A DNA stretch of 64,000 nucleotides from Kiritimatiellia bacterium (GTDB taxonomy: Bacteria > Verrucomicrobiota > Kiritimatiellia > JAFGHX01): assembly GCA_016929905.1 (NCBI GenBank), contig JAFGHX010000465.1, positions 22,586-86,585 on the forward strand, written 5' to 3'. Both the position numbers and the translations under genes were made by a program. A model generated the notes under the pieces. That model saw only the letters and a list, made by a program, of their open reading frames with translations. It was not told the origin of the DNA and did no database searches. Of this stretch, positions 25,166 to 33,947 are shown piece after piece; position 1 is the stretch's first letter; the number at the start of each line of letters is the position of its first letter.

Positions 25166-27172
25166 ATGGAAAAGAGCACGATTCCGGTAGACGACGGGTC
25201 GGGGCAGACCTGCGAGGTCGCGGCCTTTCGCGTGCATACGCTGGTGATCGGCAGCGGGGCGGCGGGTCTGAATACGGCGGTGCAACTGCACGCGCGCGGG
25301 ATGGAGGACGTGCTGATTGTGACGGAAGGCCTGCAAATGGGCACGTCGATCAACACGGGCAGCGACAAGCAGACCTACTACAAGCTCGGCATGTGCGGCG
25401 CGGAAGACGATTCGCCGGAAGCGTTGGCCGAGAGTTTCTTTGCGGGCGGCAGCATGCACGGAGACCTGGCGATGGTTGAAGCCAGTCTCTCTGCGCGGTG
25501 CTTTCTGAACCTGGTGAATCTCGGGGTTCCGTTTCCGACGGACCGGTTCGGGCAGTTTGTGGGGTACAAGACGGACCACGACCCGCGCCAGCGCGCGACG
25601 TCGGTGGGGCCGTACACGTCCCGCGAGATGTGCCGGAGCCTGATTCGAGAGATCGAGCGGCGTGGGATCACGGTGCACGAAGGGCGTGTGGTCGTGAAGC
25701 TGTTGACGCATGGTGCGGGGCGCGAGAAACGTGCGGTGGGCGCCGTGGCGGTCCGTTGCGACGACGAATCGGCGAAGCCGTCGGACGTGCAGGCCATCCT
25801 GGCGGTCTACACCGCGGAGAACGTCGTGTTCGCCACGGGCGGGCCCGGTGGGTTGTACAAGACGAGTGTCTATCCCACGGTCCATACGGGCGGGATCGGG
25901 CTGGCACTGGCGGAGGGGGCGCAGGCGCAGAGCCTGCCGGAGTCGCAATACGGGCTGGCGTCCACCGAGTTCCGGTGGAATGTGTCGGGCACCTATATGC
26001 AGGTGGTGCCGAGGTTCGTGAGCACGGGCCCGGACGGCACGAGCGACGCGCAGGAATTCCTGCGCCCGTACTTCAAGACGGCGGGTGAGATGAACAGCGC
26101 CGTCTTTCTCAAGGGGTACCAGTGGCCGTTTGACTCCCGCAAGATTGCCGGCGGTTCCTCGATCGTCGACATCCTGGTGTACATCGAGACGGTGATGAAG
26201 CAGCGCCGCGCGTTCCTCGATTTCCGGGCGAACCCGGCCGAGTTCGGGTTCGATACGCTCAGCGTGGAGGCGCGCGAGTACCTGACGCGGTCGGAGGCGT
26301 TGCTCGATTCACCGATCGCGCGGCTGACGAAGATGAATCCGGCGGCCATCGAGTTGTACCGGGATCACGGGATCGACATCACCCGCGCGCCGTTGGAGAT
26401 CGCCGTTTGTGCGCAGCACAACAACGGCGGGCTCGCGGCGAACCTCTGGTGGCAGTCGAACAACATCGCGCATCTGTTCCCGGTCGGTGAGGTGAACGGA
26501 TCGCACGGCGTGTATCGGCCCGGCGGTTCGGCGCTGAATTCCGGCCAGGTCGCCGGTTTTCGGGCCGCGGAGTACATGGCGCGCAGGTGCCGGGACTGGA
26601 CGGTCCCGGACGCCGCGTGCCGGCAGGCGGCGACGGACGGGGTGCAGGCCCTGCTCGCGTGGATCGCCAAGTGCGGCGGGGCGACGGCCGACTGGCGCAA
26701 GGAGCGGGCCGAGTTTCAGGCCCGCATGACGCGGGCCGGCGCGCACATCCGGGCGCCGCGCGAACTGGCGCGGGCGGTATCGGAGGCCTGGGCTCAGTGG
26801 AACCGGCTGGAGACCGGGGGCAGCGCGGCCGCAAACGTCGTCGAATTGGCGGAAGCGCTCCGCAACCGGCAACTCTGTTTCGCTCACGCGGTCTACCTGG
26901 AGGCCGTCAAGTTTGCCGTCCAGAGCGGGGTCGGCAGCCGCGGGTCGGCGATGGTGCTCGACGAGACGGGCACGCCCGCGCACGAGAGCCTCGGGCAAGA
27001 GTGGAACTTCGCGCCGGAGAACCCGGAGTTCCGGGATAAGGTGCTCGTGACGGCCGCGGAGCCGGACGGGCGGGTGCGGAACGAATGGGTCCCTCGCAGG
27101 CCGCTGCCCAAAACGGACGCATGGTTCGAGACCGCTTGGGCCGCGTTCCGGGAGGGGAAGATTTACGAGTGA
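25166..27172 (+). CDS. FAD-dependent oxidoreductase of the fumarate reductase/succinate dehydrogenase flavoprotein family
   Basis: 668 residues; GGAGGGATGAGG precedes the ATG. The FAD dinucleotide motif (VIGSGAAGLNTAVQLHARG) is at about 27-45. The typical flavoprotein middle part (VVFATGGPGGLYKTSVYPTVHTGGIGLALAEGA) and the HNNGGLAANLWWQSNNIAHLFPVGEVNGSHGVYRPGGSALN region (in two parts) follow, then a helical C-terminal domain. No signal peptide or Cys-binding motif for covalent flavin is evident. A soluble dehydrogenase of a sugar-derived substrate is likely given the neighbours, but the substrate is not known. Confidence 0.8.
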   Translation: MEKSTIPVDDGSGQTCEVAAFRVHTLVIGSGAAGLNTAVQLHARGMEDVLIVTEGLQMGTSINTGSDKQTYYKLGMCGAEDDSPEALAESFFAGGSMHGDLAMVEASLSARCFLNLVNLGVPFPTDRFGQFVGYKTDHDPRQRATSVGPYTSREMCRSLIREIERRGITVHEGRVVVKLLTHGAGREKRAVGAVAVRCDDESAKPSDVQAILAVYTAENVVFATGGPGGLYKTSVYPTVHTGGIGLALAEGAQAQSLPESQYGLASTEFRWNVSGTYMQVVPRFVSTGPDGTSDAQEFLRPYFKTAGEMNSAVFLKGYQWPFDSRKIAGGSSIVDILVYIETVMKQRRAFLDFRANPAEFGFDTLSVEAREYLTRSEALLDSPIARLTKMNPAAIELYRDHGIDITRAPLEIAVCAQHNNGGLAANLWWQSNNIAHLFPVGEVNGSHGVYRPGGSALNSGQVAGFRAAEYMARRCRDWTVPDAACRQAATDGVQALLAWIAKCGGATADWRKERAEFQARMTRAGAHIRAPRELARAVSEAWAQWNRLETGGSAAANVVELAEALRNRQLCFAHAVYLEAVKFAVQSGVGSRGSAMVLDETGTPAHESLGQEWNFAPENPEFRDKVLVTAAEPDGRVRNEWVPRRPLPKTDAWFETAWAAFREGKIYE

Positions 27173-27181
27173 GGAGAGGCG

Positions 27182-27290
<109 letters not shown>

Positions 27291-27349
27291 GTGTCGTGTA
27301 GCCGCGGCCGCCAGGCCGTGGTAGGGCGTGTCGGGATATCGCGGGGCTT

Positions 27350-27385
27350 CGAGCACGTTCTCGAGTAGGTTCTCGAGCAAGTTTG
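27350..27385 (+). repeat. Family A 12-bp tandem array (3 units)
   Basis: CGAGCACGTTCT, CGAGTAGGTTCT and CGAGCAAGTTTG in a row, ending 14 bp before the ATG of the next gene and directly before its ribosome site CAGGAG. Confidence 0.85.
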
Positions 27386-27399
27386 GGCAGGAGCAGGCC

Positions 27400-28167
27400 A
27401 TGCTGCACAGCGGGTTGGTATCTGTGAGTTTCCGGGACCGGTCGCCCGAGGAGTTGGTGAAGGTGGCGAGTGAGGCCGGGCTGGAGGGGGTCGAGTGGGG
27501 GGGCGACGTGCACGTGCCGCACGGCGATCTGGCGAAGGCGCGCGAGGTGCGCCGCCTGACCGAGCGGGCGGGCCTGAGCGTGCCGTCCTACGGTTCCTAC
27601 TACCGAGCGGGGGTCAGCGAGGGCGAAGGGCTGCCGTTCAAGCAGGTTCTCGAGACGGCCGCGGCACTCGGCGCGCCGCTCGTCCGGGTCTGGGCGGGCA
27701 AGAGCAAATCGGCGGACGCCGACGAAGCATACCGCGGCCGTGTGGCGGACGATTCGCGCCGGATCGCGGACATGGCGGCGGGCGAGGGCATCGCGATCGC
27801 GTACGAGTACCACATGAACACACTCACGGACTCCAACGCCTCCGCGGAACGCTTGTTGCGGGACGTGGCGCATGAGAATATGGGCACGTATTGGCAGCGC
27901 ATCCACCAGGATGCCGAGACCTGCATGGCCGGGCTGAAAAGCGTGCTGCCCTGGGTGCGGCATGTGCATGCGAACCATCGGCAGCCCGGCAGCCGTTCGC
28001 GCGCCCTGCTGAGGGAGGGGGAGGCGGAGTGGATGGATTACCTGCGTGAGGTCGCGGTTCTCGATCGGGACGTGTACGTCATGATCGAGTTCGTAAAGGA
28101 CAACGCGCTCGAGTCGTTTCGCGCCGACGCGGAGGCGCTGAAGCAGTGGATCGACGGGATTCATTGA
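27400..28167 (+). CDS. Sugar phosphate isomerase/epimerase (xylose-isomerase-like TIM barrel)
   Basis: 255 residues from the ATG at 27400 (CAGGAG six bases upstream); starting earlier would translate the repeat array. AP-endonuclease-2 type barrel: EAGLEGVEWGGDVHVPHGD, VPSYGSYYRAG, LVRVWAG, IAIAYEYHMNTLTD, YVMIEFVKDN. Candidate metal ligands are Glu in AYEYH, the conserved GTYWQRIHQD segment, His in HVHANH and Glu in MIEFV. It is a different branch from the barrel at 19560. It probably acts with the dehydrogenase that follows. Confidence 0.75.
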   Translation: MLHSGLVSVSFRDRSPEELVKVASEAGLEGVEWGGDVHVPHGDLAKAREVRRLTERAGLSVPSYGSYYRAGVSEGEGLPFKQVLETAAALGAPLVRVWAGKSKSADADEAYRGRVADDSRRIADMAAGEGIAIAYEYHMNTLTDSNASAERLLRDVAHENMGTYWQRIHQDAETCMAGLKSVLPWVRHVHANHRQPGSRSRALLREGEAEWMDYLREVAVLDRDVYVMIEFVKDNALESFRADAEALKQWIDGIH

Positions 28168-28204
28168 CGAACGGGTCCCGCAGTCCGAATGCGTGTGGTG
28201 CAGG

Positions 28205-28290
28205 ATGTTTGGTTTAGGGTGTCAGGGTTCGGGGGGCAGGTGTCAGATGTCGGGTGTCAGGTTTCAACCCCCTCTGACACCTGAAACCTC
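28205..28290 (+). repeat. Family D array of AGGTGTCAG-like units with an inverted arm
   Basis: Degenerate copies of GGTGTCAG (28219-28265) are followed by CTGACACCTGAAACC (28273-28287) in the opposite sense, so the array can fold into a hairpin. It starts about 35 bp after the stop of the isomerase gene. Confidence 0.7.
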
Positions 28291-28332
28291 GGCTTGCGGC
28301 CGAAGGCCGCGATGGAAAGGGGAGATGCACGG

Positions 28333-29586
28333 ATGGCGGCGATTCGCGTGGGGATTATCGGGATGGGCGGGTTCGCGGGCTCGCATCACGGGGCCGTAAT
28401 GGGACTGGAGGAGCGCGGCGAGTGCCGGCTGGTGTGCACGTGTGATCCCGCGATGGCGCGTTTCGCGGAGCGCCGGGCGAAGCTGGCGTTCGAGCGGCGC
28501 GGCGTGCGCGTGTTTGACGACTACGTGACGATGCTCGACACGTGCCGCGACGAGCTGGACATGGTGGCGATCCCCACGCCGGTGCCGCTGCATGCGCCCA
28601 TGCACCGGGCGGCGGTGGAGCGTGGCTTGGCGGTGTATCTGGAGAAGCCGCCGACGCTCCATATCGGGGAATTGGAGGCGATGCTCGAGATCGAGCGGCA
28701 GGCGGCCAGGCTGACACAGGTCGGCTTCAACTTCATCATCGAGCAGGCGCGTCAGGCTCTGAAGCGCCGGATCCTGGACGGCGAGTTCGGGAAAGTCCTG
28801 ACCGTGTCGTTCTGCGGGCTGATCCCGCGTACCTCCGCCTATTTCGGGCGTTCGAACTGGGCGGCGCGGCTGATGATGGACGGGCGCCTGGTCCTGGACT
28901 CCTGCATCGGCAATGCGATGGCGCACAACCTGCACAACATTCTGTTCTGGTGCGGGCAGGACGGAGTTTTGTCCTGGGGGCGGGCAACCGGACTGCGCGC
29001 GGAGTGTTATCGGGCGCATGACGTCGAAGGGTTGGACACGGTGTTCTTTGAGGCGGAGACGGAGCAGAAGATACGCATACGCGTTGCGGCATCGCACGCG
29101 TGTGACAGAGACATCGCGCGCTACGAGACGATCGAATGTGAGAAGGCGACCCTCACGGTCGCCACACGCGGCGATTGGGAAGTGGCGTTCCGAGACGGCC
29201 GGCGCGAAGCCGGCGAGACGGACGGCGACGCGCTGCTGAGCCGGAATCACGAAGCCTACTACCGCTACCTGCGCGGCGAGGCGGACCGCCCGATCACGCG
29301 GCTGGCGGACTCGCGCGCGTTTGTGGAATGCTATGATCTGATCTACGTGGCGGCTGGGGCAATCGCGTCGATCCCTGACGCGTTCATCGCGCGCTCTCCG
29401 GACGCGAAGGGCGGGGGCGGCGAGTTCGCGGCGGCGCGAGACCTGGACAAGGTTGCGGAGACGTTTGTTGCCACCGGCCGGCTCCCGAGCGAGCAGGGCG
29501 TGCCCTGGGCTGTGCCCGGAGGATCGGCTGGGGTGGGGGATCTGGGGCGGCTGACGGAGGTGGTCGAGGCGATGATGGGCGGGTAG
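28333..29586 (+). CDS. Gfo/Idh/MocA-family oxidoreductase
   Basis: 417 residues from the ATG at 28333 (AAAGGGGAG upstream). The Rossmann motif GIIGMGGFAGSHHGAVM, the IPTPVPLHAPMHRAAVERG strand and the family signature YLEKPPTLHI (EKP motif) are clear. The C-terminal half is the typical mixed-sheet domain. It should oxidise a sugar or cyclitol hydroxyl with NAD(P). It is the last gene of the plus-strand catabolic cluster; downstream lies a decayed gene and repeats. Confidence 0.8.
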   Translation: MAAIRVGIIGMGGFAGSHHGAVMGLEERGECRLVCTCDPAMARFAERRAKLAFERRGVRVFDDYVTMLDTCRDELDMVAIPTPVPLHAPMHRAAVERGLAVYLEKPPTLHIGELEAMLEIERQAARLTQVGFNFIIEQARQALKRRILDGEFGKVLTVSFCGLIPRTSAYFGRSNWAARLMMDGRLVLDSCIGNAMAHNLHNILFWCGQDGVLSWGRATGLRAECYRAHDVEGLDTVFFEAETEQKIRIRVAASHACDRDIARYETIECEKATLTVATRGDWEVAFRDGRREAGETDGDALLSRNHEAYYRYLRGEADRPITRLADSRAFVECYDLIYVAAGAIASIPDAFIARSPDAKGGGGEFAAARDLDKVAETFVATGRLPSEQGVPWAVPGGSAGVGDLGRLTEVVEAMMGG

Positions 29587-29820
29587 ACTTGCCCGCGAAA
29601 GGACGCGAAAGGGGCGCGAACGGCAGAGGAATCTCTCGCTCGCTCGGGGACTCGCCTGAGCGCGCGGAGTGCGCAGGGGATTATGGGCTGCGTAGTGTGG
29701 GGTGGGGCCTGACGTTTGTTGCGGGAATCGAAAGGAATGCCACGCAAGAACGCCGCCGGATCCACCCTTTGGCCCTTCACTCAATGTACATCCATAGCGC
29801 ATTCCTTGCACAGTCCGGGT
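29587..29820. other. Gene-free stretch sharing two repeat motifs with 44466-44560
   Basis: No gene is recognisable. GCCCGCGAAAGGACGCGAAAG (29591 on) and GTTGCGGGAATCGAAAGGA (29718 on) both recur, in the same order, at 44465 and 44532 in the nested inverted-repeat element. The remainder before the pseudogene shows no structure I can name. Confidence 0.55.
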
Positions 29821-30402
29821 CACTCCGCGAAGTGGGGGCAACTGGTGGGCGATGTGCGTCGAGGTCGCCTCGGTCGCGTGTACCGCAATGAGCGTCCGCC
29901 GGACCTGCGGGGCCTCAAAAGCCCGCCGCGTCACCTCCTGGCTTCCTGCAAGTATGCGACGCTTCACGCCGTACAGGCTACGCGCGGTTGTCCCCAGGGC
30001 TGTGATTTCTGTTCCGTGTCCGCCTATCACTCGCACACGCAGAGACGCCGGCCGGTCGAGGACGTCGCCGCCGAGGTGTCCGAGATTCCGAGCCGATTCT
30101 TCATCTTCGTCGATGACAATTTGACTGCCGACCGGATGTATGCGTCTCGTCCTGCATCACGTCGTCTTCGAACCGAAGGGGATGTCGCGGCAAGCGCTTC
30201 AGGATGGGCACGATTGGCTCACGCGGGAGTTCTATCGCCCGTGGCGGATCGCCAGGCGCCTTGTTCGGCATGCACGCCGTCCCCGAGCGTTGGCCTCGAT
30301 TCTTTACCTGGCGGCCATCAACTTCGCCTACTACGGCCGGGTGATTCGCTGGCACATTCGGGGGCGGGATCCCGCGGCGACCGTTGTCAAGGAACGGGAG
30401 GC
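29821..30402 (+). pseudogene. Decayed radical-SAM (B12-binding type) gene, internal deletion and frame change
   Basis: Frame 1 (29821-30145) reads WGQLVGDVRRGRLGRVYR, the radical-SAM cluster motif QATRGCPQGCDFCSV and FIFVDDNLTADRMYA. A different frame from 30140 reads LHHVVFEPKGMSRQALQDGH and FYRPWRIARRL, LAAINFAYYGRVIRWH. These are the middle and the C-terminus of one well-known radical-SAM family. The N-terminal cobalamin-binding half and about 130-150 residues between the two pieces are absent, and the frames differ. Frame 1 runs on as unrelated sequence into repeats. It is a pseudogene beyond reasonable doubt unless the assembly is wrong here. Confidence 0.8.
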
Positions 30403-30409
30403 CGGATGT

Positions 30410-30445
30410 CGGGCAAGTTCTCCAGTAAGTTCTCGAGCAAGTTTC
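30410..30445 (+). repeat. Family A 12-bp tandem array (3 units)
   Basis: CGGGCAAGTTCT, CCAGTAAGTTCT, CGAGCAAGTTTC. Unlike the other copies, no start codon of a recognisable gene follows; it lies at the end of the radical-SAM remnant, in a region convergent with tsaE. Confidence 0.8.
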
Positions 30446-30459
30446 AGGTCAGGGGAGCC

Positions 30460-30656
30460 CCCGGCGCGGCGTTGCCGCGCCGGGAATCACGGGTGGAAAC
30501 TTCGTCTGGGGCCGTGTCGCCCATAGTAGAAGAGCCGTCCCTGGCTCGCCATAGCCCGTAGGGCGACGGCGGCTCGGCTCTTCCCCCCCGGCTGCACTCC
30601 GTGCACAGCCGGGGACCCGGGCCTGCGGCCCGGAGGAAGCGGCGGGACGCCGCTTC
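30460..30656. repeat. Cluster of five hairpins in the convergent gap before tsaE
   Basis: Five successive inverted repeats: 30460-30484 (11-bp perfect stem), 30529-30583 (GAAGAGCCG arms), 30586-30614 (CCCCGGCTG arms), 30617-30633 (CCGGGCC arms) and 30636-30656 (GAAGCGGCG arms). There are no T-runs, so they are not typical intrinsic terminators. They are the only content of the gap downstream of tsaE. Confidence 0.7.
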
Positions 30657-30668
30657 TACTTTCAAGTC

Positions 30669-31187
30669 TCAGGTCAGTCGCCTCACGGTAATCGCGCGGT
30701 GGTTGGGGTTGGGCATCGCCTCGAAATGCACGTGCACGGCGGTCGCCGGGATCAGGTCGGCCGCGCGGTCGGCCCATTCGATCGCCGTTACCCCGTCGCC
30801 GTAAAGATACTCGTCCAGTCCGAAGTCGAGCGCCTCGTCCGAACTGCCGATGCGGTAGAGGTCAATGTGATACAGGCGGACGCAGCCGGGCCCGGATCCT
30901 GATTCTTCGCGGCATTCGCCGCCGCTCTGCGAGCCGTGGCCTGCAGGGCGGCGGGCCTGGCCCCGGTATTCATTGACGATCGTGAACGTGGGGCTTGTGG
31001 CCGGTTGGTCGATACCCAACGCCAGGGCGAGCCCCTGAACGAAACACGTCTTGCCGCTGCCCAATTCGCCGTGCAGCGCCAGGAGCAATGGCGCGCCAAA
31101 CCGTTCCAGCAACGCAGCCGCCAGCGCGTGCGTCTCCGCCACGCTGCGCGAAGTGGTTGTGAGAATGACGTCGGATTCGTTCATCAT
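30669..31187 (-). CDS. tsaE: tRNA threonylcarbamoyladenosine biosynthesis ATPase TsaE
   Basis: 172 residues. Walker A GELGSGKT at 40-47, the family's PTFTIVNEYRG and LYHIDLYRI segments, and GLDEYLYGDGVTAIEWADRA are diagnostic. TsaE supports TsaB/TsaD in making the t6A base at position 37 of ANN-decoding tRNAs. The start overlaps the stop of the upstream gene (ATGA at 31187-31184), implying coupled translation with the HAD/AIR-synthase-like fusion. An insertion of about 20 Gly/Arg/Ser-rich residues after NEYRG makes it slightly longer than usual. Confidence 0.95.
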   Translation of the reverse strand: MMNESDVILTTTSRSVAETHALAAALLERFGAPLLLALHGELGSGKTCFVQGLALALGIDQPATSPTFTIVNEYRGQARRPAGHGSQSGGECREESGSGPGCVRLYHIDLYRIGSSDEALDFGLDEYLYGDGVTAIEWADRAADLIPATAVHVHFEAMPNPNHRAITVRRLT

Positions 31188-32809
31188 TCGGGTCCCTTCT
31201 CGAAAAAGCGGGCGAGCTCGTCCGTCTCGAATTCCGGCCAGACGATCTGCCGCTGCCCGGCGCAGGCGCGGACGCCGGAGCCGGGCGTCTCGAGCCTGCC
31301 GACGGCGGTGACGTCCACGCCCGCCTGCCGGATGGCGGTGGTGACGGCGGCCTCGGCGGCGGGCCGGCAACAGATAAGGAGGCTGCCGGAGCCGATGAGC
31401 CCGAGCGGATTCAAGCCGAGCAGGTTGCAGATCCCGCGGGTTTCGGCGTAGACGGGAATCCTCGGGCACTCGACGCGGATGCGGTGCCGCACCGCGGCAC
31501 TGAACTCCGCGACGGCGGTGGCTAGCCCGCCTTCGGTGACGTCGTGCATGGCGGTGACGCCGCCCGCCGCCGCGGCGGCGCGCGCCTCGGCCAGCACGCT
31601 GATGCCGGGCGCATCGAGGAACGCGGCGCAGCGCCGGATTTCAGCCGGGTCCATTCCGAGCCGTTCGAGCCGGCGTGGCCGTTCCCGTGCGAGGATGGCG
31701 GTACCCTCCACCGCGACGCCCTTGGTGAGCAGGACAACGTCGCCCGTCTGCGCACGGCGTTTGTCGATGAGTCGATCGCGCGCGACCGTTCCGATCAACT
31801 GCCCGCAGACGACGGGCCGGCTGACGGCGTCGGTGATCTCCGTATGCCCGCCGCACAGGGCGATGCCGAACCGCCGGGCCGTGTCTCTGAGTTCGCGCAT
31901 GACGCCGAGGACGTCGGCGGGGGTGACCCCGGGCGGCATGAGCAGCGTCGTGAGCAACCAGCGGGGCGTCGCGCCGGCGGTCGCGATATCGTTCGCGTTC
32001 ACAACGACCGCGTAGCGGCCGATGGCGTCCGTGGCAAAGGTGATGGGGTCGGCTTTGAGCGCCACCACCTCGCCGGGGCCGGCGGCGGCGACGGCCACGT
32101 CCTCGCCGACGCCCGGCCCGACCAGCACGGCCGGGTCCTCGCAGGCCAGTGTCTCGACGAACGTCAGGAGCAGACGGTTGGGCAGTTTGCCTTGCGGGAG
32201 CGGGCGGTAGCGGAGCAGCACGTCGTGCAGGTGCGCAAGGCTGTCGATAACGTGGTCGGCAGGCGTCTGCAGGACCGGCGCGGGGCGCCCGGCCTGGCGG
32301 AGCAGGACGGTCCGCGCCCCGGCGGCGTGGCCGGACTCGATGTCGAAGGTGTAGTCGCCCACCACGAGAATTTGTGCCGGGTCGATTCCGAGTTGGCGGG
32401 CGGCGAAGCGGACAGGTGCCGGGTCGGGTTTCGGGGGCAGCTTGTCGTCGCGCGTGACAATCAGGTCGAACGTGGCGGGCGTCGTATGGGCGAAGTTGGC
32501 GAGCGCGCGCCGGACCGAACGCCGGCTGTTGCGTGTCACGACGACCAGGGCGTACCCGTCGGCGTGAAGCTGCGCCAGAAGCGCCTCGGCGCCTTCGTTG
32601 GGCACGGACCGCGCGGCGGCCTCGGCTTCAAATCTGTCCAGTGCGCGCACGGCTGCGCGGCGTCGGCCGTCGTCTGGGAGGCCTTCGATGAACTCGAGAA
32701 CCGGCCGGCCGGGCGGGCAGCCCACCGCGGTGCGGACCCGGTTGAAATCCAGGCTGCCCGGGGCCGTAAGGGTCCCGTCGAAATCGAACAGGACGGCGCT
32801 GACGGTCAT
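31184..32809 (-). CDS. Fusion of a HAD phosphatase and an AIR-synthase/HypE-like ATP-binding domain
   Basis: 541 residues. Residues 1-215 are a HAD hydrolase: DFDGT at 9-13 with nucleophile Asp9, VVVTRNSRR (motif II), PPKPDPAPVRF (motif III Lys) and VVGDYTFDIESG (motif IV), like phosphoglycolate phosphatase. Residues about 220-541 are a PurM/HypE/ThiL-type domain: VGPGVGEDVAV, LKADPITFATDAIGRYAVVVNANDIA (in two parts), GGHTEITDAVSRPVVCGQLIG, MHDVTEGGLATAVAEF and a Gly-rich end. The second half is closest to the stand-alone AIR-synthase-related proteins seen near hydrogenase or tRNA-modification genes. The combined function is unknown. Coupling to tsaE suggests housekeeping or a nucleotide-related role. 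Confidence 0.8.
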   Translation of the reverse strand: MTVSAVLFDFDGTLTAPGSLDFNRVRTAVGCPPGRPVLEFIEGLPDDGRRRAAVRALDRFEAEAAARSVPNEGAEALLAQLHADGYALVVVTRNSRRSVRRALANFAHTTPATFDLIVTRDDKLPPKPDPAPVRFAARQLGIDPAQILVVGDYTFDIESGHAAGARTVLLRQAGRPAPVLQTPADHVIDSLAHLHDVLLRYRPLPQGKLPNRLLLTFVETLACEDPAVLVGPGVGEDVAVAAAGPGEVVALKADPITFATDAIGRYAVVVNANDIATAGATPRWLLTTLLMPPGVTPADVLGVMRELRDTARRFGIALCGGHTEITDAVSRPVVCGQLIGTVARDRLIDKRRAQTGDVVLLTKGVAVEGTAILARERPRRLERLGMDPAEIRRCAAFLDAPGISVLAEARAAAAAGGVTAMHDVTEGGLATAVAEFSAAVRHRIRVECPRIPVYAETRGICNLLGLNPLGLIGSGSLLICCRPAAEAAVTTAIRQAGVDVTAVGRLETPGSGVRACAGQRQIVWPEFETDELARFFEKGPE

Positions 32810-32960
32810 CGTCTGCCTTTCTCCCCGGCTCGGCGGCGGTTTGGCGGTTTTTGCCTTCCCAGGCGACAGAGGTCGTGTCTCAGTGTAGTGGTTTTCCCGG
32901 GGGAGTCAACGGATTGTGCGGGGCGCCCCGCCTGGCGCGGCGCGGACTCGGCGGGTACGG

Positions 32961-33191
32961 TCAGGGCCGTGGTGCCAGCGCGGGCGCGGGTGCCGGCGTG
33001 GCGTGTTCGGTGATCTGATGGTCCGTGTCGGCGGTGAGCATGGGTGGCTGGAGGTAGTTGAACGTATAGACCAGGCGCGGGAACGCGGTTTCCGTAAGGC
33101 GCAGCGTGCGCAGAAGGCGCCGCGTGATCATGCACGCCGCGCCCACCGCGCAGAGTTTTCCGAGCAAAACCCAGGATTCCACGATCAACAT
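32961..33191 (-). CDS. Small hypothetical protein
   Basis: 76 residues. No family is recognised. A short hydrophobic stretch (WVLLGKLCAVGAACMI) near the N-terminus could be a membrane anchor; the tail is Pro/Ala-rich (TPAPAPALAPRP). The ATG at 33191 has GAGGG immediately adjacent, which is too close for an ideal ribosome site. A strong promoter lies 19 bp upstream, which argues the gene is real. The rest of the interval to 32810 (150 bp) is empty. Confidence 0.45.
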   Translation of the reverse strand: MLIVESWVLLGKLCAVGAACMITRRLLRTLRLTETAFPRLVYTFNYLQPPMLTADTDHQITEHATPAPAPALAPRP

Positions 33192-33209
33192 CCCTCGCCG
33201 AACAACGAC

Positions 33210-33239
33210 AGGATACCACAAGGCCGGGCCTGGTGTCAA
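33210..33239 (-). promoter_or_regulatory. Strong sigma-70 promoter
   Basis: TTGACA (33239-33234), an 18-bp spacer and TATCCT (33215-33210) on the minus strand, just downstream of the 33253 stop and 19 bp before the 33191 start. The promoter at 35278-35306 has the same two hexamers. Confidence 0.65.
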
Positions 33240-33252
33240 CCCGGCGCTCGAC

Positions 33253-33915
33253 CTACCGCTCGACGAGAACCTTGCCGTCCCGGACGGTGATCTTGGCGAT
33301 CTTCGCCAGTGCGTTAGTGAACTCCGCATCTTCCATCATGACGGCCGCCAGATTCCATTCCTGAACGGCCTTCGCCAGTCTGTCCGGAAGCGGCTTCCCG
33401 TGGACCAGGACCTCCTCGGCGCGCACGATCAGCGAACCCTCATCCAGCGATACGTGGATCTTGGCCTGCCCGTTCAGGTACTGGCCGGGTATCCTGAATC
33501 TGTCCAGGGGCAGGCTGATCTGGGCGCTGAGTTGCTCGCCCTCGATCGAGACATACGCCTTGCTCCCGGCGCGGAGCATGCCGGAGGACGAGATCTTGGC
33601 GTTGATATCGTCGCGGCTGAGCAGGAGCCGCGCGCTCTTGTCGTCCGCGATGGCTTGGCGGAAAGCGGCCAGGCGGCGGTCCAGATCCGCCATCTTGGCC
33701 GGCGAGAGTTTGACGACAGGGACGGCCGCCGGTTGGTCGGAAATGTAGCCCTTGACATACCGCACCAGCATGAAGGCCGCTGCCAGTGTGACCAGCACAA
33801 TCGTGGCCACGATCAGGCAGCCCCATATGCAGCCGGCCTTGCCTCTCTTCTGCCGCTCCGGTTCGTCGTTGGGCGGCGGCGTCAGGCTCATCGGTGTTCG
33901 CGGGGTTCGCGCCAT
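33253..33915 (-). CDS. Single-pass membrane protein, unrecognised
   Basis: 220 residues. A polar Pro-rich N-terminus, then a transmembrane helix at about 29-52 (GCIWGCLIVATIVLVTLAAAFMLV cut in two by Gly/Cys), then an extracytoplasmic domain with a repeating beta pattern. The C-terminal 100 residues (GQYLNGQAKIHVSLDEGSLI, KITVRDGKVLVER) look like an LptC/AsmA-type curved beta-sheet but the match is weak. It is adjacent to another signal-peptide plus membrane protein at 33948, possibly one unit. Confidence 0.6.
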   Translation of the reverse strand: MARTPRTPMSLTPPPNDEPERQKRGKAGCIWGCLIVATIVLVTLAAAFMLVRYVKGYISDQPAAVPVVKLSPAKMADLDRRLAAFRQAIADDKSARLLLSRDDINAKISSSGMLRAGSKAYVSIEGEQLSAQISLPLDRFRIPGQYLNGQAKIHVSLDEGSLIVRAEEVLVHGKPLPDRLAKAVQEWNLAAVMMEDAEFTNALAKIAKITVRDGKVLVER

Positions 33916-33947
33916 CGTTCAGGTGTTCCTTTCCTGTTCAGACTGAC

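Noticed and set aside
30412..30561. Open frame starting in the family A array (SGKFSSKFSSKF)
   Set aside because: It is translated repeat followed by hairpin DNA; there is no ribosome site and it continues the pseudogene frame.
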